This document shows positions 14,674 to 20,696 of a DNA stretch of 26,888 nt, piece after piece. The notes below the pieces were generated by a model that saw only the letters and a list, made by a program, of their open reading frames with translations, was not told the DNA's origin and ran no database searches. The position numbers and the translations under genes were made by a program. The DNA is from a virus, in the IMG/VR virus record IMGVR_UViG_3300025646_005431, positions 1 to 26,888 of that record, one strand, 5' to 3'. Every line of letters starts with the position of its first letter. The first letter of the stretch is position 1.

Positions 14674-16716
14674 ATGATTGAATCAATGGATAACGGTAAC
14701 AAGGGTAAATCACCTAAATCAACGTCAGAATCCTCAACACCTGTTTTAGATAACTTCAGTAGGGATTTGATTAAATTAGCTGAACAAGGTAAGTTAGACC
14801 CTGTTATTGGTCGTGAAAGAGAGATTACAAGAATCGCACAAATTTTATCTCGTAGAAAGAAAAATAATCCCATTATTATTGGTGAACCTGGTTGTGGTAA
14901 GACCGCAATTGTTGAGGGGTTGGCAATTAAAATTTTTAACGGAGAATGTCCTCGTAATCTAATGGACAAACGTATTGTTTCATTAGATATGACATCAATT
15001 GTTGCTGGGACAAAATACCGTGGTCAATTTGAGGAACGTATGAAGGTGATAATTGAAGAGTTGCAAACAACACCAAATACTATTGTGTTTATTGATGAAA
15101 TTCACACGATTGTAGGCGCGGGGAATTCATCGGGCTCATTAGACGCATCTAACATTTTTAAACCAGCACTTGCTCGTGGAGAAATCCAATGTATTGGAGC
15201 AACCACTTTAGATGAGTATCGTAAGAACTTTGAAAAAGACGGAGCATTGGAGCGTCGTTTCCAAAAAGTAATTGTTGATGCCGCAACCAAAGAAGAGACC
15301 TTGGTTATATTAAAAAATGCTAAAGACAAATATGAAACATTCCATAAAGTTTCTTTTTCTGATGAAATTTTAAAATTGTGTGTTGATTTGGCTGATAGGT
15401 ATATTACTGATAGAGAGTTTCCTGATAAGGCTTTTGATATTATAGATGAGGTTGGTGCTCGTAGTCAGGTGGAGATTAAAATGCCCGAGATAATTGAGCA
15501 ATTAAAACAAGAGGCGTCTAAAGTTAAACAAGACAAACTTGATGTTGTTAAAAAACAAAACTACGAGGAGGCGGCCAATCTACGGGATAAAGAAAAACGA
15601 ATCTTAAATAAATTAGAAAACGAAAAAATTAAATTCGAAGAAGAATTACAAACTAAAAAGAAAGAGGTTTTACCTGAATTGGTTTTTGAGGTTGTTTCTA
15701 ATATGACTAAAATACCTTTAAATAAATTAAATGCTGACGAAACAAAATCATTGTCAGAATTAGAAAATGTATTATCTGATAAAGTTATAGGTCAGTCTGA
15801 AGCGGTTTCAAAAATCGCAAAATCAATTCGTAGAAATAGAATAGGAATTAAAGACCCTAAAAAACCTATTGGTTCGTTTATTTTCTTAGGGTCAACTGGC
15901 GTTGGTAAAACATATTTGGCAAAACAATTGGCTAAGGAAATTTTTGGTAGTGAAGAGAATATGATTCGAGTTGATATGTCTGAATACCAAGAAAAACATA
16001 CCATATCTCGTTTAATTGGTGCACCTCCAGGGTATGTTGGTTATGATGAAGGTGGACAATTAACAGAACAGGTTAAAAATAAACCATATTCCGTGGTGTT
16101 GTTTGATGAGATTGAAAAGGCTAATAAAGACATATTTTCAACATTACTTCAAGTATTGGATGATGGTCATTTAACTGATGGATTAGGTAGAAAAATTAAC
16201 TTTAAAAATTGTGTTATTATTATGACATCAAATGTTGGTGTTAAAAAATTACAAGATTTTGGAACAGGAGTTGGGTTTGAGACAAAGGCTAGTTCTTATA
16301 TTAAAGAGGAACAAAAACGCGAAATGTTAAAAAAAGAACTCAAGAGGTTCTTCGCACCCGAATTTTTAAATAGGATTGATGAGGTAGTTATATTCAACTC
16401 TTTAAATAAAGATGACGTTAAAAAAATTGTTAAACTTGAGTTACAACAACTTATGGTTAGATTGGAGTCTTTAAATTACAAAATTGTTTTAGACGACTCA
16501 ATTGTTGACACTATTTCTGAAGTAGGGTTTGATGAGATGTATGGTGCGAGACCAATTAAAAGAGCAATTCAAGATAAGTTGGAAGATTTTATTTCTGAAG
16601 AAGTTCTTAAGGGTTCTATTGTTGAAAACCAAGAATATGTTTTAATTTCGGAAAACAATGAAATTAAATTTAAAACCGAATCAAAGAGAGGTAGAAAGAA
16701 AAAAGAGGGTGGATAA
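14674..16716 (+). CDS. clpC: ClpC-like AAA+ unfoldase without N-domain
   Basis: 680 aa from the ATG at 14674; a TTG start at 14629 would lie on the promoter motif. Two AAA+ modules: Walker A GEPGCGKT at 70-77 and GSTGVGKT at 406-413, Walker B IVFIDE at 137-142 and VVLFDE at 474-479, pore loops KYRG (114-117) and GYVG (453-456), and sensor-type GARPIKR (624-630). The middle domain is short and carries a UVR-like segment ([18 protein letters not shown]), the mark of ClpC rather than ClpB. The loop with V-G-F at 533-535 matches the ClpP-docking tripeptide. The Clp N-domain, which binds adaptors, is absent: D1 starts near residue 25. It probably feeds proteins into host ClpP with changed selectivity. 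The tail is basic (KRGRKKK). The stop lies inside a terminator hairpin. Confidence 0.93.
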   Translation: MIESMDNGNKGKSPKSTSESSTPVLDNFSRDLIKLAEQGKLDPVIGREREITRIAQILSRRKKNNPIIIGEPGCGKTAIVEGLAIKIFNGECPRNLMDKRIVSLDMTSIVAGTKYRGQFEERMKVIIEELQTTPNTIVFIDEIHTIVGAGNSSGSLDASNIFKPALARGEIQCIGATTLDEYRKNFEKDGALERRFQKVIVDAATKEETLVILKNAKDKYETFHKVSFSDEILKLCVDLADRYITDREFPDKAFDIIDEVGARSQVEIKMPEIIEQLKQEASKVKQDKLDVVKKQNYEEAANLRDKEKRILNKLENEKIKFEEELQTKKKEVLPELVFEVVSNMTKIPLNKLNADETKSLSELENVLSDKVIGQSEAVSKIAKSIRRNRIGIKDPKKPIGSFIFLGSTGVGKTYLAKQLAKEIFGSEENMIRVDMSEYQEKHTISRLIGAPPGYVGYDEGGQLTEQVKNKPYSVVLFDEIEKANKDIFSTLLQVLDDGHLTDGLGRKINFKNCVIIMTSNVGVKKLQDFGTGVGFETKASSYIKEEQKREMLKKELKRFFAPEFLNRIDEVVIFNSLNKDDVKKIVKLELQQLMVRLESLNYKIVLDDSIVDTISEVGFDEMYGARPIKRAIQDKLEDFISEEVLKGSIVENQEYVLISENNEIKFKTESKRGRKKKEGG

Positions 16717-16730
16717 CCCTCTTTTTTTTT
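16699..16730. terminator. Bidirectional terminator between clpC-like and peptidase genes
   Basis: Stem AGAGGGT with ACCCTCT, loop GGATA, flanked by A6 and T9. The clpC stop codon (TAA, 16714-16716) spans the loop and stem. The convergent peptidase gene ends at 16729 in the T-run, so both genes share this terminator. Confidence 0.9.
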
Positions 16731-17562
16731 AATCAAATAAAGTAAATTGATAACCACGTTTTGGTTTAGGTGTTAGTTTATATTTTTTGTAACCCAAACC
16801 TTCGATTAACTCTTTACCCGTTTTAATTCCATTATAAACATCCTCAATAACAACATACTCATTCGGTGTGTGATATCGGTAATACCCAATTGCAAAATTT
16901 ATACAAGAAAAATCAAACAATTTTTTTAACATATAAACATCGGTGTATGGGTGTGATTGGTATTCTCGGTTTTTGTTAAATGTTTCTGTTAATACTTTAT
17001 CACAAGTTTTAAAAAAATCACCACCCTTTTCAAAAAGTTGTACCCCCATACAATATTCACTAACCATAGTATTACCTGGAGCGTCAAATTGTATTGCATA
17101 TCCAACATTGTCAAAAAAGTTTTTATTGGCGTTTTTTGACCCGTGACAACCAGTTTCTTCAGACACAAAAAAGGCCGCTTTAAGATTTGGTAATTCTTTT
17201 AGTAATTCTAAACAAGCATAAACACCACATTTATCATCACCACCAATACCAGTTGGCTTACCTTCATCATTATAACCTTTTAACGATAGTTTTAATTCCC
17301 CTTGGTCGTTTGGTAATTGTTCTTCATGAACATTAATAGTGTCTAATTGATGTACTGTATCAGTATGTGCAACAACACAGGGGAAATACTCAACATTATT
17401 GTCAGTTTGTTTTGTGACATATATGTTAAACATATCATCAATCTCAAAAAATAAATTGTTTTTGGTTAACCAATCGACCAAAAACTCAATCATTCTTTCT
17501 TCTTTATACGTTTTTGTTGGTACGGACAATACATCCTTTAACAACTGATAATCTCTTTCCAT
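16729..17562 (-). CDS. M20/M28-type zinc metallopeptidase (PepT-like)
   Basis: 277 aa from the ATG at 17560-17562; a longer frame would run through the promoter. Metal-ligand motifs of co-catalytic zinc exopeptidases are in order: A-H-T-D-T at 65-69, G-I-G-G-D-D-K at 105-111, S-E-E-T-G at 134-138, Q-F-D-A-P-G at 158-163, and Y-H-T-P-N-E-Y near 236. These would bind two Zn and cleave peptides or amino-acid conjugates. It is shorter than PepT (about 400 aa), suggesting the dimerisation domain is reduced or lost. Such enzymes are uncommon in phages. Next to an unfoldase gene, it may recycle peptides left by Clp proteolysis, which is inference. A complete host-type promoter lies directly upstream. 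Confidence 0.85.
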   Translation of the reverse strand: MERDYQLLKDVLSVPTKTYKEERMIEFLVDWLTKNNLFFEIDDMFNIYVTKQTDNNVEYFPCVVAHTDTVHQLDTINVHEEQLPNDQGELKLSLKGYNDEGKPTGIGGDDKCGVYACLELLKELPNLKAAFFVSEETGCHGSKNANKNFFDNVGYAIQFDAPGNTMVSEYCMGVQLFEKGGDFFKTCDKVLTETFNKNREYQSHPYTDVYMLKKLFDFSCINFAIGYYRYHTPNEYVVIEDVYNGIKTGKELIEGLGYKKYKLTPKPKRGYQFTLFD

Positions 17563-17566
17563 TATA

Positions 17567-17598
17567 CAAATATATAACAATTATTTCCAACCACCAAA
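17567..17598 (-). promoter_or_regulatory. Host-type promoter of the metallopeptidase gene
   Basis: Coding strand TTTG (17595-17598), 20-base spacer, TATATTTG (17567-17574), then TATA and the ATG at 17562. This fits the Bacteroidota consensus (TTTG...TAnnTTTG). With a start point 4-7 bases past the box, the message would be leaderless. The upstream gene's stop lies inside the spacer. Confidence 0.7.
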
Positions 17599-18651
17599 TT
17601 TTTTATGTTCAAATAATTCAGGTTGATATAAAAGTGTGTTGAAACTATCAATATCATAACTTCTTTTTTCTATATTAGCGCCAATATTTTGTTTTTGGAC
17701 TGAAACTATTATTTTATTTTCTTTTGGTTTAATATCATTTATCATAAATGCCAAAGTTTTATCTTTTGGTGTGCGATGCCATTTACCAATCTCATAATCT
17801 TGGAGTATTTTTGTTGCTTTAGAATAAAACTCGTTCGCACCTTCAATATCATAATCTTCTTCAATCTTAGTCATGATTCTTTCTAACTCCCAAGCAACTT
17901 CTCTATTAAATGATTCTCCATCATAATCAATACAATCTTGTTCATACATATATTCATACCATTGACCTCCAATAGATTTATCTTCACCCACTTTTTCTAA
18001 TACTTCATAAACAGTCATAGACGGATTGCCATACATTTTATACAATGAAAGTAATACCGAAACTGTAGTCACATAACTATAGAAACAACGACCAAGTGAA
18101 AAAATACCATAGTTCTGAAAAGCATTACAGGTTTCACTTTCTATCATTTGCATGGCACCACGTTCTTTACATCGGTTTCTTTCTGCCATGTACGCCCACT
18201 TCATCTCATCAGCTTGTCGTTCAAATAATCCATTTAATAATTCAGCAGCTTTTTCAAAATCCTCATCATTACCTAATTTAGCATATTTGGGGCCAATAAT
18301 CATTAAAATCTCTTTTAACTTCTCAATATTTTCACCATTAAATTCTCTAATTAAGTATCCCTGTTTCCAATCATCATTAGACCAATCTTCAGATTCAAAT
18401 TCAATAGTGTCGTAATTTGAATATATTGCATTGGCGAACCAAATATCATCTTCATTTAAATCAAAAAGTTTCCAATAGTCTTCATAATCACTAAATCTAA
18501 GTTTAACCATACTTTTACCTGGTGACGATGAATTAAACCTAACACTTTCGACAACATCATCCATTCTTTGTAATTCCCAATTAGAAATTTCCCTCCCTTG
18601 GCTAATTTTGACTAACGCGTCATATATATCACTGTTGTTTGAATCTTCCAT
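17581..18651 (-). CDS. Hypothetical protein, 356 aa
   Basis: Not recognised. Acidic and aromatic-rich, mostly soluble and helical. Notable phrases are KWAYMAERNRCKERGAMQMI and SLGRCFYSYVTTVSVLLSLY; the latter is hydrophobic but reads more like a buried helix than a membrane segment. No enzyme motif is clear. It is followed by the metallopeptidase gene, whose promoter overlaps its 3' end, so the two are not necessarily co-regulated. A late-type motif lies 16 bases upstream. A structural or regulatory role cannot be chosen from sequence alone. Confidence 0.7.
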   Translation of the reverse strand: MEDSNNSDIYDALVKISQGREISNWELQRMDDVVESVRFNSSSPGKSMVKLRFSDYEDYWKLFDLNEDDIWFANAIYSNYDTIEFESEDWSNDDWKQGYLIREFNGENIEKLKEILMIIGPKYAKLGNDEDFEKAAELLNGLFERQADEMKWAYMAERNRCKERGAMQMIESETCNAFQNYGIFSLGRCFYSYVTTVSVLLSLYKMYGNPSMTVYEVLEKVGEDKSIGGQWYEYMYEQDCIDYDGESFNREVAWELERIMTKIEEDYDIEGANEFYSKATKILQDYEIGKWHRTPKDKTLAFMINDIKPKENKIIVSVQKQNIGANIEKRSYDIDSFNTLLYQPELFEHKKFGGWK

Positions 18652-18663
18652 GAATATTTATAG
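18652..18663 (+). promoter_or_regulatory. Late-type motif for the 56-aa gene
   Basis: Plus-strand GAATATTTATAG, 30 bases before the ATG at 18694. It stands back to back with the minus-strand copy at 18668-18679. Confidence 0.45.
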
Positions 18664-18667
18664 TTAA

Positions 18668-18679
18668 TAATAAATATAA
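18668..18679 (-). promoter_or_regulatory. Late-type motif for the 17581-18651 gene
   Basis: Coding strand TTATATTTATTA, 16 bases before the ATG at 18651. Identical to the 12-mer at 14604-14615. Confidence 0.45.
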
Positions 18680-18693
18680 AAGAATAATTAATT

Positions 18694-18864
18694 ATGACAT
18701 CAAACTTTAGATATGTACTTAAAAATGCCAATACTGGCCAATACTTAACTGAATCGGGATGGAGTTCAAATATTTCCGATGCAAAAATTTTTGACTCATC
18801 TTCAGATTTAACAAATTTATCTACAGGGTATTATATACAAGAATTTGTTTGGGTTGTTGTTTAA
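18694..18864 (+). CDS. Small hypothetical protein (56 aa) upstream of tmRNA
   Basis: Sequence begins MTSNFRYVLKNANTGQYLT and ends in YYIQEFVWVVV. It resembles a loose class of small phage proteins with the pattern 'Y-V-L-K-N-x-x-T-G-x-Y-L-x(n)-W-x(n)-D-A-K-I-F', seen here as GWSSNISDAKIFDSSSD. Function unknown. It has its own late-type motif and its stop lies three bases before the -33 element of the tmRNA promoter, so the two genes are transcribed in the same direction with separate promoters. Confidence 0.7.
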   Translation: MTSNFRYVLKNANTGQYLTESGWSSNISDAKIFDSSSDLTNLSTGYYIQEFVWVVV

Positions 18865-18867
18865 AAA

Positions 18868-18898
18868 TTTGTTTTTTACAAAAAATTTATTATCTTTG
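18868..18898 (+). promoter_or_regulatory. Host-type promoter of tmRNA
   Basis: TTTG at 18868-18871, a 19-base spacer and TATCTTTG at 18891-18898 match the Bacteroidota primary-sigma consensus. The predicted start is about 20 bases before the mature tmRNA 5' end at 18925, leaving a short leader to be trimmed by RNase P. Confidence 0.8.
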
Positions 18899-18924
18899 TA
18901 CAAGAATTAAGTTCTTTAACATAT

Positions 18925-19314
18925 GGGGGTAACTCGGAATTGACTGACATTGTTGGTTATTCGGGGCACGCAGTGAGAGGGTTCCTATCACTTAAATCTA
19001 TGGAGTCAACAATTAGACGGCAACGTTCTAGACAAAATGGCGACTATCGGTCTTATCCGTGAAGACGCTGCGGTTGTAGCCTAATCAGATTAGGAAACAC
19101 CATTCGGGTCGGGAGGACATTAACCCAGGAACAGAAGTCCTTATAGGGTGGAAAAACGGTTGAACCATAAATCGAATCGTCCATTGGTTGTCAGGTTTAC
19201 GATGGTGAAGAACAAACCGACTATTTTGGAATATTAGAAAATATTATCCTAAGCGTGTAGTCCTTAGTAGTCAAGATGGGCAACACGAGGGTTCGAATCC
19301 CTCTACCTCCACCA
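18925..19314 (+). ncRNA. ssrA: tmRNA (SsrA RNA), phage-encoded
   Basis: 390 nt. The 5' GGGGGTA (18925-18931) pairs over 7 positions (one G-U) with TACCTCC at 19304-19310, followed by A and an encoded CCA. The T-arm GAGGG-TTCGAAT-CCCTC is intact, and AAGCGTGTAGTCC near 19252-19264 matches the conserved 3' domain seen in E. coli (AAGCAUGUAGUACC). The best tag frame opens at GCG (19040) and reads ATIGLIREDAAVVA, ending at TAA (19082-19084). The stop sits in the hairpin CCTAAT-CAG-ATTAGG, as expected for helix 5. The other two frames hit stops without a degradation-tag-like end. The tag ends AVVA, not the common ALAA. It would bind SmpB from the host, tag stalled proteins and free ribosomes. Confidence 0.95.
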
Positions 19315-19319
19315 ATTAG

Positions 19320-19348
19320 TCCCATTATAAAAAATAATGGGATTTTTT
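19320..19348 (+). terminator. tmRNA terminator
   Basis: TCCCATTAT (19320-19328), loop AAAAA, ATAATGGGA (19334-19342), then T6. It follows the encoded CCA by five bases. Confidence 0.9.
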
Positions 19349-19377
19349 GTAAAATATTTGCAATTACAAAAAGTTTG
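19346..19377 (+). promoter_or_regulatory. Possible host-type promoter of rhomboid gene
   Basis: TTTG at 19346-19349, 20-base spacer, AAAGTTTG at 19370-19377 (one mismatch to TAnnTTTG). It would give a start near 19383, just before the ATG at 19392. It overlaps the end of the tmRNA terminator. Confidence 0.4.
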
Positions 19378-19391
19378 TATAATTTCATGTT

Positions 19392-20132
19392 ATGAAAAAA
19401 ATTAAACCATATTTATCAAATCTACCAAAAGTTACTAAGTGGATTGTTGGGTTAAATTTTTTAATCTATGTTATTTTTTTAATGACAAAAATTTTCACAG
19501 GTGTAAATTTACAAGATTACTTTGCGGCATATCCAACATATTCCGAAAACTTTAATGTTGTCACTATTTTCACAAGTATGTTCGTACACGTAATATTTCC
19601 ATCACATGTGATAACAAACATGGTGTTAATTTTAATCTTTGCCCCATTTGTAGAAAACAAAATTGGTTCTAAAAACTTTTTATTCGCTTATTTTTTTATT
19701 GGGGTTTTTGGTTACTTGTCAGTGAACTACTCTTATCATGTCAATCAATATAATATTACTAAATCAATACAAAATGTCGGGTTGAATATTGGAGATATTA
19801 AAATTGATGGTGGTGTAGTATCTAACAATTATCTTTTATCATTAAAAGAAAATCAATCAAACGTAGTATCTAATTACAATTACGTTATTTCAAAAACTTA
19901 CGGAGCGTCCGCGGCACTTTATGGAATCTTTATTTTATACCTACTATTCAACATAGTCAACGTTAAAAAAATAATTTTTAATTTAACTGCATTATATTTT
20001 ATAGTTTATACGGTATTCGTGGTATTTAATAATCAACCAATCTTAAATGGTGGTGAATTTGCACACTTTGGTGGTATTGTTGGTGGATTTATTATATTTT
20101 TACTATATAAGACAAAAAAGGGTATCGTGTGA
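19392..20132 (+). CDS. Rhomboid-family intramembrane serine protease
   Basis: 246 aa, with about six hydrophobic segments. Rhomboid marks are present in order: H66 and H72-x-x-x-N76 in helix 2 (HVIFPSHVITNM), catalytic G-A-S173-A-A in GASAALYGIF, and catalytic H225 in EFAHFGGIVGG, followed by a last membrane segment. Rhomboids cut membrane proteins inside the bilayer. An insert of about 55 residues (roughly 112-168, Asn- and Ser-rich) between helix 3 and the Ser helix is longer than usual. Rhomboids are rare in phages, and this one keeps its catalytic pair, so activity is plausible. Possible roles are cleaving host envelope sensors, superinfection control or lysis timing, all inference. Confidence 0.88.
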   Translation: MKKIKPYLSNLPKVTKWIVGLNFLIYVIFLMTKIFTGVNLQDYFAAYPTYSENFNVVTIFTSMFVHVIFPSHVITNMVLILIFAPFVENKIGSKNFLFAYFFIGVFGYLSVNYSYHVNQYNITKSIQNVGLNIGDIKIDGGVVSNNYLLSLKENQSNVVSNYNYVISKTYGASAALYGIFILYLLFNIVNVKKIIFNLTALYFIVYTVFVVFNNQPILNGGEFAHFGGIVGGFIIFLLYKTKKGIV

Positions 20133-20143
20133 TACCCTTTTAT
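20113..20143. terminator. Bidirectional terminator after rhomboid gene
   Basis: AAAAGGGTATC, loop GTGT, GATACCCTTTT. The rhomboid stop (TGA, 20130-20132) starts in the loop. The minus-strand gene ending at 20164 can use the same hairpin. Confidence 0.9.
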
Positions 20144-20163
20144 ATTTTTTTAATTACGATGGA

Positions 20164-20577
20164 TTAAATCCAATTCTCACCACAAATCTCTTCTTTTGTA
20201 CTAAATTGTCGTAAGTGTCTTCTAAAATCTTTTAAGTACGGGTTATTACCTTGTTGTCCCCAATCAGCTATTGGAGCCGCCTGTGTTGAGTCATACTCCT
20301 TGGACCATCCCATATCGGTACCTATCCAACACATTATTGTTTTATATCCCGCCTTTTTCACTAAAGCCAATGCTTCATCATAGTCCGCCTTGTTTTTGAT
20401 ACTATAAACACCTTTAGCAACTTTATCTTCATCAGTTCCTAAACCTGCCATTCCGTCTTTAATAGTGTTAAATGCGGTAGTACCATTACCTTCGTGTAAT
20501 TTAATTTTTGATTCAGAAATAACTCTATTTACGATACGAACCAAATCAGATTCAGAAAGTCTAATAATTTTTTTCAT
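20164..20577 (-). CDS. Candidate internal head protein with annexin-like motif
   Basis: 137 aa. The N-terminus MKKIIRLSESDLVRIVNRVI followed by SE is a pattern I recognise from the start of many unrelated proteins of large Bacteroidota phages. It behaves like the capsid-targeting peptides of T4 internal proteins, cut after (I/L)-x-E: I20-S21-E22 fits, and L27-H28-E29 followed by G is a second site. The rest carries G-M-A-G-L-G-T-D-E-D (about 38-47), which resembles the G-x-G-T-D calcium loop of annexin repeats, and a VKKAGYKTIMCWIGTDMGW segment. The protein may be packed in the head and injected. Confidence in the gene is high, in the role moderate. Confidence 0.8.
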   Translation of the reverse strand: MKKIIRLSESDLVRIVNRVISESKIKLHEGNGTTAFNTIKDGMAGLGTDEDKVAKGVYSIKNKADYDEALALVKKAGYKTIMCWIGTDMGWSKEYDSTQAAPIADWGQQGNNPYLKDFRRHLRQFSTKEEICGENWI

Positions 20578-20604
20578 AATAATAATATTTTCTTTTTTTA
20601 TTAC

Positions 20605-20616
20605 TAATAAATATAC
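20605..20616 (-). promoter_or_regulatory. Candidate late promoter for internal head protein gene
   Basis: Coding strand GTATATTTATTA, 27 bases before the ATG at 20577. It lies between that gene and the terminator of the giant RNA. Confidence 0.5.
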
Positions 20617-20654
20617 TGGTCCACGAAAAAAAATTGGTTGTAAACTTAAATTAT

Positions 20655-20696
20655 AAAAAAAGGGGGAAGAAATAACTTTCGTTACACTTCCCCCTT
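20655..20696 (-). terminator. Strong terminator of the giant non-coding RNA
   Basis: On the minus strand AGGGGGAAG pairs with CTTCCCCCT (9 bp), enclosing an inner helix TAAC-GAAA-GTTA capped by a GNRA tetraloop, followed by T7. On the plus strand there is no T-run, so it acts on minus-strand transcripts only. Confidence 0.9.

Noticed and set aside
17563-17580. Longer start for the metallopeptidase
   Set aside because: The added codons are the -7 box and the space after it. The ATG at 17562 gives the natural N-terminus MERDYQLL.
19031-19084. Alternative tmRNA tag frames
   Set aside because: A frame with GGC at 19039 stops after GDYRSYP, and the third frame stops at 19077-19079 after a basic, non-tag-like end. 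Only the frame ending AVVA stops in the helix-5 hairpin.
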